The position numbers and the translations under genes were made by a program. A model generated the notes under the pieces. That model saw only the letters and a program-made list of their open reading frames with translations, searched no databases and was not told the origin of the DNA. Source: Vibrio breoganii (GTDB lineage Bacteria > Pseudomonadota > Gammaproteobacteria > Enterobacterales > Vibrionaceae). Taken from it: DNA of 64,000 bases. The DNA lies in contig NZ_CP016178.1 in the NCBI RefSeq assembly GCF_001677275.1, forward strand, positions 682,001 to 746,000, given 5' to 3'. Positions 46,376 through 55,881 of this stretch are shown one piece after another (positions within the stretch are counted from its first letter, which is position 1; each line of letters begins with the position of its first letter).

Positions 46376-47569
46376 ATGAAAATTGAACCCATCATCAAAG
46401 GCGTCGTTGCTCGCTCTGCGCACCCCGCAGGTTGCGAGCAAGCAATCAAGAATCAGATAGAGTATGTTACGAGCTCAAAAGCGATCACTGAAGGTCCTAA
46501 AAGAGTGTTAATTCTGGGCGGTTCATCTGGTTTTGGACTGGCCTCGCGTATTGCACTCACCTTTGGCGGAGCAAAGGCAGATACCATTGCAGTGTCTTTT
46601 GAACGAGGCCCTTCAGAAAAAGGCGTTGGCAGTGCAGGTTGGTACAACAACATCTTCTTCAAACAGCAGGCTGAGATGGTAGGTTCTAAGGCGGTCAACA
46701 TTATCGGCGATGCTTTCTCTGATAAGGTTAGGCAGCAGGTCATCGACACGATACGACAAGAGTTTGATGGCAAGGTGGATCTGATTGTGTATAGCCTGGC
46801 AACGGGCGTTAGGCCAAAGCCCAATTCCAATGAAATGTGGCACTCCGCTATCAAACCAATTGGCGAGCCTCTCAAAGGCGCCAGCATTAGCTTTGAACAC
46901 GATTCATGGTTTGAATCTGAACTGCCACCGGCCACTGAGCAAGAGATAATAGACACCCAGAAGGTCATGGGTGGCGAAGATTGGGAGAGTTGGGTTGATT
47001 TCCTTATTAACCATGATGCTATCGCTCCGCAGTGCCAGACTATCGCCTTCTCTTACATTGGGCCTGAATGCACCCATGCTATCTATCATCAAGGCACTTT
47101 AGGCAGAGCTAAGGTCGATCTTCATCAAACGAGTCATGCATTAAATCTTAAGCTTTCAGCCTTTGATGGTGGCGCTTACGCCAGTGTTTGTAAGGCGCTG
47201 GTCACCAAGGCAAGCGTTTTTATTCCGACATTCTCTCCTTACGTACTAGCGCTCTACAAGTCGATGAAAGATCAAGGGCGTCACGAAACCTGTATTGAGC
47301 AGATGCAGCGCTTATTTAACTCTAAGCTCTACCCTACGCCTATCGTCGATAGCGAACGACTGATTCGAATGGATGATTGGGAGCTAAAAGACTCCGTTCA
47401 GCAACAAGTCGCCGAGATACTACCAAAGCTTACTGAGACTAATTTTAAGCAATTGGGAGACTACCAAGGGGTTAAAACTGAGTTTATGCAACTCAACGGT
47501 TTTAATATAGACGGGGTGGATTATGATCAAGAATACTCCCTCGAAGCACTAAAATCTCTTACTCCGTAA
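46376..47569 (+). CDS. fabV: Enoyl-[acyl-carrier-protein] reductase, FabV type
   Basis: A 397-aa NADH-dependent enoyl reductase completing each round of fatty-acid elongation. It starts MKIEPIIKGVVARSAHPAGC, binds NADH with LGGSSGFGLASRIAL, and carries the catalytic Tyr/Lys region FSYIGPECTHAIYHQGTLGRAK. FabV was first described in V. cholerae and is resistant to triclosan in that family. It is monocistronic, with a strong terminator downstream. Confidence 0.95.
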   Translation: MKIEPIIKGVVARSAHPAGCEQAIKNQIEYVTSSKAITEGPKRVLILGGSSGFGLASRIALTFGGAKADTIAVSFERGPSEKGVGSAGWYNNIFFKQQAEMVGSKAVNIIGDAFSDKVRQQVIDTIRQEFDGKVDLIVYSLATGVRPKPNSNEMWHSAIKPIGEPLKGASISFEHDSWFESELPPATEQEIIDTQKVMGGEDWESWVDFLINHDAIAPQCQTIAFSYIGPECTHAIYHQGTLGRAKVDLHQTSHALNLKLSAFDGGAYASVCKALVTKASVFIPTFSPYVLALYKSMKDQGRHETCIEQMQRLFNSKLYPTPIVDSERLIRMDDWELKDSVQQQVAEILPKLTETNFKQLGDYQGVKTEFMQLNGFNIDGVDYDQEYSLEALKSLTP

Positions 47570-47597
47570 CCGCACTTTGACCACAGTTCAACCACTT

Positions 47598-47626
47598 ACG
47601 GCTATCTAACTTGATAGCCGTTTTTG
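47598..47626 (+). terminator. Terminator of fabV
   Basis: ACGGCTATC and GATAGCCGT form a 9-bp stem with loop TAACTT, followed by T4-5. Confidence 0.85.
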
Positions 47627-47740
47627 TTTCAAACGAACTGAGTAATTCAGACTATCCTTATACAAGATAAAGCGCGTCTTAAAGAGATGGAGTTTTAATG
47701 CACTCGCTTGGTATTCATTGTAAAGGTAACGGATTACGTA

Positions 47741-49645
47741 ATGGCCAGAGTCAACACGCAAAAGCTAGAGGTGCCGGACAAGATCTATGGATCTTGGCAA
47801 GACATGCTTGAGATCCTTGCCCAATATGCGCACGTGCCCGTTGCCATGCTCAATCGACTTAATCAAAGTCACTTAGACATTTTCTGTATTAATCACCATG
47901 CCGATAACCCTTTCAAAATGGGCGATTCATTTGCCCTAGGCGGACATCACTTTTGCGAAACTACACTGAAGACAGACTCCATTTTGGTGGTTAACGACAG
48001 ACATAAAGACCCTACATGGAAAAACATCACCGAACCATTAGACGACAACATGGTGTCATACTTAGGCATTCCGCTGCATTGGCCAAATGGCACTCCCTTT
48101 GGAACCCTATCCATCTTAGACAGTAAACCCAACGACTTTAAGATTTCCGTTCGTGAATTACTATCAGTGTTCAAAGACTCAGTGGAAGCACAGCTGACCG
48201 TTATCTATCAAAACCAAAAGTTGCAACTCATTAACCGGGATCTACAATCGAGAATCCAAAACCGCACCGTAGAACTGGCTAACCTAAGTTATCAGCTCGA
48301 TAAAGAAGCCACCAAGCGAAAGCAACTGGAACGAGAGGTGCATTATCAACAGCACCACGATGTAGGTAGTGGCCTTTTAAATGCAAAGGCATGGGAATTG
48401 GAAACCAACCGGATTGTTAATCATGCCGATCTCTATAACCAAGAAGTCGCGGTGTTCTACTTGGGCATTAGCAACGGACATCGCATTCAAATCGATATGG
48501 GTGCGGAAACCCTAGATCAGATCATTAAGCAATTGAAAGATAAGCTCGGACAACTCAGCCCCCACAAGCAACTGTGCGCTAGGCCTCGTTCAAATGACAT
48601 TGCCTTTACTCTACTTTCTAACACTAGCAGCAAGAACTACGACACCATCATTCAGCGGATAATGGACATTACCACTCAGGACTTTGATGTGCCCTCCGGA
48701 AAGATTCGCTTGCAAGTTTATGTTGGGGTTTCTTTGAGTCACCCACAACACAGCCAACAAAACCTCGCCCTAACCGTTCAATCATTTCAAGCGATGCAAA
48801 ATGCACGAGAATCGGGTAAACGGATTTTATTTTATGATGATAACCAAATAGACAGAGGCACTCGCTTAAATCGCTTGGAAAGTTATTTCATGGAATCCAT
48901 CCGTGATGATGCTATCAAGTTGTTTTACCAACCCCAGATAGCACTCGATAATCGTCAATGGAATAGTGCTAGCACTTCCATTCGCTGGGATCACCCTATT
49001 CTTGGCAATGTGTCTGAACTGTCTATCAACCAACTGTGTGACCAACCAGAAATCGCAGACGCCATGTGCCATTTCATCATTAAAAAATCCATCGACATTG
49101 CACAGCAATGGCGAGCCATTAAATCGTCCTTTCGTATTGCCGTGAAGCTCAACGCTTGTCAGTTGGCCTCTCACGACTTACCTGAACTACTTCAGAAATG
49201 GCTCAAATCGGCACACTTGCCAGGGGACTGCCTTGAAATTGAGGTATCGGAGAAGCAACTGTTTGCCAATGAGGGTTCCCTGCAACCCACTCTTGAGCAA
49301 CTGTCAGCTATAGGCGTGCACCTCACTCTGTGTGATTTTGGGCATGGCCACGCTTCCTTTAGCTACCTAAAGCACAGCCCTTTTAAGCGTATCAAGATTG
49401 ATAAATCCTTTACCGATAATCTGCAGCATAGCTCTGAAGACAGAGCCTTTTTGCATTCGCTGATGCAGATCACTACAAAGCTTGGGCTTGATACCGTCCT
49501 CACAGGAGTGGAGACCAAGGAGCAAGAGCAGTGGCTAATGCAATTTGATACTCCTTATGCTGAGGGTAAAATGTACTACGGTCCTATGACTCGCAAAGAC
49601 TTCGAGCAATCTTTATGCAGGCAAAGTGAGATTAGTCTTCATTAG
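47741..49645 (+). CDS. GAF - degenerate GGDEF - degenerate EAL protein
   Basis: A 634-aa cytoplasmic protein. A GAF domain fills residues 10-150, a coiled-coil linker follows (LQSRIQNRTVELANLSYQLD), then a GGDEF-like and an EAL-like domain. The GGDEF motif is replaced by RSNDIAF, and the EAL motif by STSIRW; the Glu/Asp metal ligands are also changed (LNACQL, VSEKQL, LCDFGHGHASFSYL, LTGVET). Neither cyclase nor phosphodiesterase activity is expected, so it may sense c-di-GMP or act through protein contacts. ATG at 47741 is chosen with GGA upstream; an in-frame TTG at 47708 is the alternative. Confidence 0.85.
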   Translation: MARVNTQKLEVPDKIYGSWQDMLEILAQYAHVPVAMLNRLNQSHLDIFCINHHADNPFKMGDSFALGGHHFCETTLKTDSILVVNDRHKDPTWKNITEPLDDNMVSYLGIPLHWPNGTPFGTLSILDSKPNDFKISVRELLSVFKDSVEAQLTVIYQNQKLQLINRDLQSRIQNRTVELANLSYQLDKEATKRKQLEREVHYQQHHDVGSGLLNAKAWELETNRIVNHADLYNQEVAVFYLGISNGHRIQIDMGAETLDQIIKQLKDKLGQLSPHKQLCARPRSNDIAFTLLSNTSSKNYDTIIQRIMDITTQDFDVPSGKIRLQVYVGVSLSHPQHSQQNLALTVQSFQAMQNARESGKRILFYDDNQIDRGTRLNRLESYFMESIRDDAIKLFYQPQIALDNRQWNSASTSIRWDHPILGNVSELSINQLCDQPEIADAMCHFIIKKSIDIAQQWRAIKSSFRIAVKLNACQLASHDLPELLQKWLKSAHLPGDCLEIEVSEKQLFANEGSLQPTLEQLSAIGVHLTLCDFGHGHASFSYLKHSPFKRIKIDKSFTDNLQHSSEDRAFLHSLMQITTKLGLDTVLTGVETKEQEQWLMQFDTPYAEGKMYYGPMTRKDFEQSLCRQSEISLH

Positions 49646-49727
49646 ATGCGCAAGCGATGCATTTTTCTGAACATCTACAGCGTAGGATTGTTATAATCGC
49701 TAAATGCTTGAAATCTAGGGTTCCAAA

Positions 49728-51386
49728 ATGGATCTGCTCACCGCAAAACTGAAAAAACTCGAAAAACAAAACTATCGCGCCTACCAACAGATAAAGGGAA
49801 GCTACGACTTTACGGACTTTGCCTTGCACATCGACCAGGTTCAAGGCGACCCATACGCCTCTGCATCGCGCTTTAGAGCAGTAAGACCGTGGTCTGTGAC
49901 TGGCTTAGATTTCATTAAAGAGAAGTCACCTGCTTATCAACTAGCCGCGCGTGATTTCATCGCTCGTAATCTTGCTGAATACGCGAAACAAGACAACGCA
50001 ATTTCGGTGGCGACAACAGGACAAGTTGTTTTAGATAACACAGCGGTATTGTTTACCGACGAAGGCATTGAGCTGCGTTTTCGCATCAACCTTCCGGCTG
50101 ATGGTCGCTCCATATTGGCTAAGAAAGCACTCAATATCATTACCTTCTACCTGCCAAAGTACCTGCGTAAGGCCACATTGTGGAGAGAACTACCACAAGA
50201 GCGCTTTACTCAGCATTGTGAAGTTATAGAAGATCAGTTTGCGCTTCGTGAGCAGTTACAAAAACATGATTTAGTCAGCTTTATCGCCAATGACAGTATT
50301 CTGCCTCGCCTATCGGGTGAGAGCGATATGCCGATGAAGGATGCACTGGCAATGCAGTCACCTGCTGAGCTTGCAATCACTCTTTCTACGCCAAACCGCG
50401 GTGATATCACAGGTTTAGGTATCAAAAAAGGCATCACGCTGATCGTCGGCGGCGGTTTTCATGGTAAATCTACGCTGCTTAATGCCATCGAAAAATCCAT
50501 TTATGATCATATCCCTGGAGATGGGCGTGAGTATTGTGTCACTGACCCACTGAGCATGAAGATCCGCGCTGAAGATGGCCGCTGTGTTCATAACCTCAAT
50601 ATTGCCAACTTCATCAATCATCTGCCAATGGGCAAATCCACTACCGATTTTTCTACGCAAGATGCTTCTGGCTCAACCTCGCAAGCCGCTTGGCTTCAAG
50701 AGTCCATCGAATCTGGCGCTAAGAGTCTTTTGATAGATGAAGATACCTCTGCAACCAACTTCATGATTCGTGATGAGCGCATGCAAGCCTTGGTAGCAAA
50801 AGAAGCCGAACCTATCACGCCGCTGGTAGACCGTATCGCCGAGCTTCGTGACAGCGAGGGCATTAGCTCAATTATCGTTATGGGTGGCTCTGGTGACTAC
50901 CTTGATGAAGCTGACTGCGTTATTCAGATGCACGAGTATCAACCTGTCGATGTCACTGAGAGAGCCAAACAGGTAATACAGCAACATCCAACAGAACGAA
51001 CGCATGAGCGTGAGCTGCCATTGCAAGAAAGCAAACCACGCTCATTCAATCGAGCATGTTTGCAAACATTACTCGCAGAAGGCAAGTTCCGTGTAGGAGC
51101 TAAAGGCACAACCTCTCTGCGTTTTGGTAAAGAGTTTATCGATATCACTGCGCTAGAGCAGCTTCAAACGTCAAATGAAGTAAATGCGATAGGATGGACA
51201 TGGTTTCAGGTGGCGCAAGTGCCTGGCTGGAGCCAAGACCTGCAAGTTGAATTCGAGAATCTTGTCAACAGCGATGATTGGCATGCACTAATGCCAAACA
51301 ATGGTGATATTGCGAAGCCGAGAATATTGGACTTACTAGCGACTCTAAACCGTCTGCGCAAAGCTCAGTTTAAACCCGCGAAGTAG
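49728..51386 (+). CDS. ABC-ATPase-domain protein (PF09818 type), unknown function
   Basis: A 552-aa soluble ATPase with Walker A GGGFHGKST at about residue 240, a signature-like SGSTSQAAWLQESIESGAK, and Walker B LLIDEDTSATNFMIRD, which are the marks of the predicted ABC-class ATPase family. There is no membrane partner gene, so it is not a transporter subunit. An N-terminal domain of about 220 residues (SRFRAVRPW, LRFRINLPADGRSIL) is specific to the family. The gene is monocistronic. Confidence 0.8.
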   Translation: MDLLTAKLKKLEKQNYRAYQQIKGSYDFTDFALHIDQVQGDPYASASRFRAVRPWSVTGLDFIKEKSPAYQLAARDFIARNLAEYAKQDNAISVATTGQVVLDNTAVLFTDEGIELRFRINLPADGRSILAKKALNIITFYLPKYLRKATLWRELPQERFTQHCEVIEDQFALREQLQKHDLVSFIANDSILPRLSGESDMPMKDALAMQSPAELAITLSTPNRGDITGLGIKKGITLIVGGGFHGKSTLLNAIEKSIYDHIPGDGREYCVTDPLSMKIRAEDGRCVHNLNIANFINHLPMGKSTTDFSTQDASGSTSQAAWLQESIESGAKSLLIDEDTSATNFMIRDERMQALVAKEAEPITPLVDRIAELRDSEGISSIIVMGGSGDYLDEADCVIQMHEYQPVDVTERAKQVIQQHPTERTHERELPLQESKPRSFNRACLQTLLAEGKFRVGAKGTTSLRFGKEFIDITALEQLQTSNEVNAIGWTWFQVAQVPGWSQDLQVEFENLVNSDDWHALMPNNGDIAKPRILDLLATLNRLRKAQFKPAK

Positions 51387-51400
51387 CCTCATCATCCCAA

Positions 51401-51430
51401 AGCGCCATTTAGTTTACCGCTGATGGCGCT
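51401..51430. terminator. Hairpin between convergent genes
   Basis: AGCGCCAT and ATGGCGCT form an 8-bp stem with a 14-nt loop. Weak T-tract; a possible terminator for the ATPase gene. Confidence 0.5.
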
Positions 51431-51441
51431 CTTATCATGCT

Positions 51442-51861
51442 TTAGGCAGCTCTTTGTGCCCTACTCGTTCTTTGCCCAAATCCAAGTATTATAAGTAAGA
51501 AACCGATCCCAATCGACAGATAGCTAACATCTCCTACTTTGACATCATGAGCTAACTTAGCGTAGCTAGGGGCAAACGGAAGGTAAGTCACAACCATCGA
51601 CTGATGAGTGCGATACAGACCCATTGAAGAGTAATTGTCTGCAGTAACGAGGTACTTTTCACCTGCAACCTCAAATCTCGCCTTAGCCGCATACTGCCTC
51701 TTGTTGCCCCTCTGCAATTGGTCAAAAGCAATCACTTCACCAATAGTTTGAGACCCAAACACCATCAGGGTCGCATTGTACGTTGCCGACTTTATTCCAA
51801 AGACAAGTAAACCTAACCCACATAAAGTGATAACAACGCCTTTAAACGCTTTCATTTCCAC
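51442..51861 (-). CDS. DUF3592-like small membrane protein
   Basis: A 139-aa protein with an N-terminal membrane segment (GVVITLCGLGLLVFGI), a soluble middle of about 70 residues (TIGEVIAFDQLQRG, VVTYLPFAPSYAKL) and a second C-terminal segment (YLSIGIGFLLIILGFG). This matches the two-TM layout of DUF3592 proteins. The start is GTG, or the ATG two codons later. Function unknown; it follows the viaA end region in opposite order and seems independently transcribed. Confidence 0.7.
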   Translation of the reverse strand: MEMKAFKGVVITLCGLGLLVFGIKSATYNATLMVFGSQTIGEVIAFDQLQRGNKRQYAAKARFEVAGEKYLVTADNYSSMGLYRTHQSMVVTYLPFAPSYAKLAHDVKVGDVSYLSIGIGFLLIILGFGQRTSRAQRAA

Positions 51862-51920
51862 ACACCATAAAACTTTTTCGTACTAGATACTAATATAATT
51901 TTATGGTTTAAGGAAGTACA

Positions 51921-51949
51921 AAAATAAAAAGCCCCGCGTAAGCGAGGCT
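51921..51949 (-). terminator. Terminator of ravA-viaA
   Basis: AGCCCCGC and GCGAGGCT form an imperfect stem with a short loop; on the minus strand it runs into TTTTTATTTTT, right after the viaA stop. Confidence 0.8.
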
Positions 51950-51966
51950 AAGTTTACCAATCTAAG

Positions 51967-53412
51967 TTAGAATTTTTTGACGAATCGTCCTACCAATCCG
52001 GGATGATAACTCCAGTTGTGGCTGAAGATATCTAGCAGTTCCGGGTTGCCATATTTAGATAAGCTCACGGCATGGAATCGATTGTGTCTTGCTTTAAGCT
52101 CGTCAACCTTGTTGACCATATCCTCAGATTGTCTCGGTGCGATGAAATCTGATAGAACCACCATATCCGCATTCAAGAATTTGTCGGTGTGCATAAGGTC
52201 AATACACTTTTGCAGTACCGGTTCAAAGTCGGTGCCACCATGGAAGGTATAAGACAAGAAGTCGCTCGCCTCTCTGAGGCCGTCTTTTTTTGTAAGCTCG
52301 TAGGTAATCTGCTCGGTAGAAAACATGATCACGAAGCAGTCTCGTTGCTCGGCAAGGGCTATCTGCATAAGAGCAAAAGCGATGGCTTTCGCACACTGTT
52401 CAGGGAAGCCGCTCATGGAACCTGAGGCATCTACACAGACAATAAAAGGCCCTTTTTCTAACTCAAGTTCGCTCGAGTTAGGTAGCTGCGCATTTATCTT
52501 ACGAAGTTTGCGAGATTTCCCCTCAGTACGATAACTCATCAAGCGCTTATCCACTAAGTGCTTATAAAAAATGGTTTCAAGTTCAGGGTATGCCAAAAAC
52601 ATGGTTTCATTCGGCAACATCTTACTTAGATCGTCGCTCTCATGAATCCCCACGATATCATCGGTGGCTTCATTAGACTGCTCTTCTACAAACTGCAGTT
52701 CAGCAACAGGGGCTTTCCTTAAAGAAGGGTCGTCTACCTGGCTAGCCATACGACCTAATTCGCTCGCAATCTCTTTTAAGCCACTATGCTTACGCAAAAA
52801 GCTCGCGTACTTGGCCATGGTACTGACATCGGTTCGACTCAATCGAGCCGCTGCCATATCCCATAAACGGCCTAGTTGTGCTTCGTCTCCGGCCTCACCA
52901 ATTTGACGCATGTTCTTCATGTTTTCCATGCGATTGTACAGATCTTCTAAGAACTTCTGCTTATCTTGCTCGAGTTCATCCAATTGCATCTGTTTGATCG
53001 TGTTGTATATGGATTGATACCACTGATCACAAAAGTAGTGCGCAAACATTGGATTAGGTGTGTGTTTTTGACGCTCAAGGAGTTTCTTCGCCGGACCACA
53101 AAATGGGCTCTTTCCTTTGAGCTCACTCACCACAGATTTTATATCTTTATCAAACTGCTCTTCATCCCAGTGAATGACCTTTTGATAAAGAGCAAGCTCA
53201 GCTTGGATTTGCTCAGACTCAGAGACCTTACTGATGCGTTTTTTGACTGACCCTTTCCACTTTCTTAAGTGGTTTTTAACCGAGGTCTGCACTCCTGGCT
53301 TTTCAGAAGACAAAAGAACCTGACTGCGGCCAATAAGATCATTGACCGCGGTTTCTACCATTCCAGAGTCTGCAACGGACATTGCGAGATTTAATGCGTC
53401 AGCACCTAGCAT
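51967..53412 (-). CDS. viaA: VWA-domain protein ViaA
   Basis: A 481-aa protein with a helical N-terminal part and a C-terminal von Willebrand A domain. The metal-site motif is intact: VCVDASGSMSG (DxSxS), with FHGGTDFEP and VLSDF further on. ViaA partners the MoxR ATPase RavA and the pair influences envelope and respiratory-complex maintenance and aminoglycoside response in enterobacteria. It lies 9 bp after ravA. Confidence 0.92.
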   Translation of the reverse strand: MLGADALNLAMSVADSGMVETAVNDLIGRSQVLLSSEKPGVQTSVKNHLRKWKGSVKKRISKVSESEQIQAELALYQKVIHWDEEQFDKDIKSVVSELKGKSPFCGPAKKLLERQKHTPNPMFAHYFCDQWYQSIYNTIKQMQLDELEQDKQKFLEDLYNRMENMKNMRQIGEAGDEAQLGRLWDMAAARLSRTDVSTMAKYASFLRKHSGLKEIASELGRMASQVDDPSLRKAPVAELQFVEEQSNEATDDIVGIHESDDLSKMLPNETMFLAYPELETIFYKHLVDKRLMSYRTEGKSRKLRKINAQLPNSSELELEKGPFIVCVDASGSMSGFPEQCAKAIAFALMQIALAEQRDCFVIMFSTEQITYELTKKDGLREASDFLSYTFHGGTDFEPVLQKCIDLMHTDKFLNADMVVLSDFIAPRQSEDMVNKVDELKARHNRFHAVSLSKYGNPELLDIFSHNWSYHPGLVGRFVKKF

Positions 53413-53421
53413 CCCGCTCTC

Positions 53422-55089
53422 CTATTCCGCAAAGAAGCCGGCCAAAAAACCGATTCTTTGTGCTGTTTTCTTTGAGGTGGCTTGAGCAGAGCTAAGCGCT
53501 TCTGAGAGCTGCTGTAGGCTCGACTCCATTGCCGTTGGAAGTTCCGGCTCAATGAAATTATGCGGCAATGCGCCGTGGAAATCAGAACGCACCTTTGTTA
53601 AAAGTAGCTCAGCATTCATTAGGTTATTCACCGCCTCGTTCGCTTGTGCATGCCATAACTGATGCTTCTCAGGATCAAGGCCTTCGTTAGTCACTAAGCT
53701 CAGCAAAACAGAACGATTAGCTATGTCTTTAATAACAAGGTTATTATCGGCATCAAGTGCAAACTTCAGTGACATGAGGTTTGGGTTTTGATTGACGTAA
53801 CCATAGACATCGCCACCGCCATGACTAATAGCATTCACAAGATCCGTTTGTGGCACGAACACATAGCGGGTATCCCCTTTATCATGCTCAGAAACAGACT
53901 GATTGCTTTGTAACAGCACAAGTTTAACTAGGTTACGTGCATTGCCAACACTATGAGGACGCCAGTCATCAAAGTTAGCCTTAAAGTCTTCCTTGCCCTT
54001 GCGTAGTAAACCAGTGCCAGGCTCTGATTCTACTTTCATGGTATGACTGGATTCTATCTCTGCCTGAATATCTTCTAGGATCTGACTGCTGTCTTCGATC
54101 GTCTGCAGTATTTCACTTTGATTAAACGCACGCTTAAGAGCAAATTCTCGTATCACGTCGCGCACTATCAAACGAGACTCGGGACTATTCCATAAGCAGT
54201 CTTGAATCAAAATAAGATCAAGGGCGTTGATCTTTTGACGACCATTAAAGAACGCACTCGCCTTAAGCAGTTTCACCGCTTTCTTCCAGCGACGGTCTGA
54301 CACATACAGCTCATCGGCACTCAAGGTTTCTTCGGCATCTTTATGGCGTGCTTCAAGCATTGTTTTAAGTTGATACAACTTATCAAACACTTCATCGGAT
54401 AAAGGCATGCTGTCGAGCTCATTGAGCCATTGAGCATACTCTTCATTAGAGATAGTGAGCTCATCTGGCACCTGCGCTTCTTGCGGTGTCCCCACAGTCA
54501 GCATGCTATGGAAGTTTTGTTTGTCTTGGATTCGGTTAACGAAGATGCGCACCAACATACGGTCGTACAGAGCTTCTAGGCCACTATCTTTGTCTGGTAA
54601 TTCGTTTGACGCGGAAATAAGCAGGCGCATAGGCACCTTCTCGATCTCACTGCCATTTTTGAAGGTTTTCTCGTTGACTACAGTAAGGAGCGTATTCAAT
54701 ATAGCGGGACCCGCTTTCCAGATTTCATCTAAGAATACGACGTTCGCCGTAGGCAAGTAGCCCTTGGTTAATCGAACATAACGGCCATGGTCTTTCAGAT
54801 CTTGGATGCTAAGGGGACCGAAGACTTCTTCAGGTGTAGAAAAGCGCGTCATTAAGTATTCAAAGTAGCTGCTACTTTCAAATGCAGATATCAAACGCTT
54901 GGCGATAAGGCTTTTTGCAATACCCGGAGGCCCTAAAAGGAAAACACTTTCTCCCGATAATGCGGCTAGTAGGCAGAGTTTAATGGTGTGTTCGCGTTCA
55001 TAAACGCCTTCTGAAAGCACCTTTACAAGTTTGTTGATACGTTCAGAACGCAATGCACGTTGCGCGTGAGAAACACGAGTCGTTTCCAT
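53422..55089 (-). CDS. ravA: MoxR-family AAA+ ATPase RavA
   Basis: A 555-aa AAA+ chaperone-like ATPase. Walker A is GPPGIAKS, the next loop RFSTPEEVFGPLSI is typical of MoxR proteins, Walker B is VVFLDEIWKA and sensor 1 is LISASNELP. The C-terminal third is the RavA-specific LARA-like region. It heads the ravA-viaA operon; the 262-bp region upstream, shared with the Nudix gene, holds its promoter. Confidence 0.93.
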   Translation of the reverse strand: METTRVSHAQRALRSERINKLVKVLSEGVYEREHTIKLCLLAALSGESVFLLGPPGIAKSLIAKRLISAFESSSYFEYLMTRFSTPEEVFGPLSIQDLKDHGRYVRLTKGYLPTANVVFLDEIWKAGPAILNTLLTVVNEKTFKNGSEIEKVPMRLLISASNELPDKDSGLEALYDRMLVRIFVNRIQDKQNFHSMLTVGTPQEAQVPDELTISNEEYAQWLNELDSMPLSDEVFDKLYQLKTMLEARHKDAEETLSADELYVSDRRWKKAVKLLKASAFFNGRQKINALDLILIQDCLWNSPESRLIVRDVIREFALKRAFNQSEILQTIEDSSQILEDIQAEIESSHTMKVESEPGTGLLRKGKEDFKANFDDWRPHSVGNARNLVKLVLLQSNQSVSEHDKGDTRYVFVPQTDLVNAISHGGGDVYGYVNQNPNLMSLKFALDADNNLVIKDIANRSVLLSLVTNEGLDPEKHQLWHAQANEAVNNLMNAELLLTKVRSDFHGALPHNFIEPELPTAMESSLQQLSEALSSAQATSKKTAQRIGFLAGFFAE

Positions 55090-55351
55090 TATTAAAATGC
55101 TCCATAAAACAGCGGCTGTTAATTATTTTTATAGTCAGGTTAATTATATGTTACAAACGCAAATTAACTCTAGCTGTTATAACAACTTAACGAGATCTTA
55201 CTCACACTGCAAACTAAGATTGCAAATATGGTATTTAACCATTCCAATCAATACGTTAATTTGAGTTTTGAGATGTGAATAAAGGTCAACATGAAAAGTG
55301 TGATCTTGTACATAAACGGCCTAAAAATAAAGGCAAAAAGAGTAACAAAGA

Positions 55352-55870
55352 ATGCAAAAAACACTCCATAAATGGAAAAATCTGTCATTAGTTGAAGAAA
55401 CACTCACTTTGCCAAATGGAGTCGTTACCAACCATACGTCTATTAATCACCCAGGTGCTGTTGTAATCTTGGCTAAAACGCCATCAGGTAAGCTGCTGCT
55501 ACTTAATCAGTACCGCCCTTCATTAAAGGAATGGCTACTTGAAATCCCAGCGGGGACACTAGAGCCTAACGAAGACCCTTTTGCGGCAGCAAAACGCGAA
55601 CTGGAAGAAGAAACCGGCTATAGCGCGAAAAAATGGCAAAGCCTTGGAAAACTCACTCCAATGGCAGGGTTTTGTAACGAAATCCAATACCTCTACTTTG
55701 CCGAGGATTTAACGCTCACTCAAAGGCTCGAGGCCGATACGGACGAAGTCATTGAAGTACTTGAAGTCTCAATCGATGAATTACTTCAGTGGATTCAACA
55801 AGATAAGATCAGCGACGCTAAAACCATAGCTGCGGTATCTAAAGCGCTACTTAGCGGAACATTAAGTTAA
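55352..55870 (+). CDS. Nudix hydrolase, ADP-ribose pyrophosphatase-like
   Basis: A 172-aa Nudix enzyme. The box GX5EX7REUXEEXGU is complete in the segment starting GTLEPNEDPF and ending RELEEETGY. The preceding NQYRPSLKEWLLEIPAG and following PMAGFCNEIQYLYFA fit the NudF/ADP-ribose pyrophosphatase group. Substrate is inferred from family only. It is 11 bp from the threonine aldolase gene and probably co-transcribed. Confidence 0.88.
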   Translation: MQKTLHKWKNLSLVEETLTLPNGVVTNHTSINHPGAVVILAKTPSGKLLLLNQYRPSLKEWLLEIPAGTLEPNEDPFAAAKRELEEETGYSAKKWQSLGKLTPMAGFCNEIQYLYFAEDLTLTQRLEADTDEVIEVLEVSIDELLQWIQQDKISDAKTIAAVSKALLSGTLS

Positions 55871-55881
55871 AAGGAATAAAT

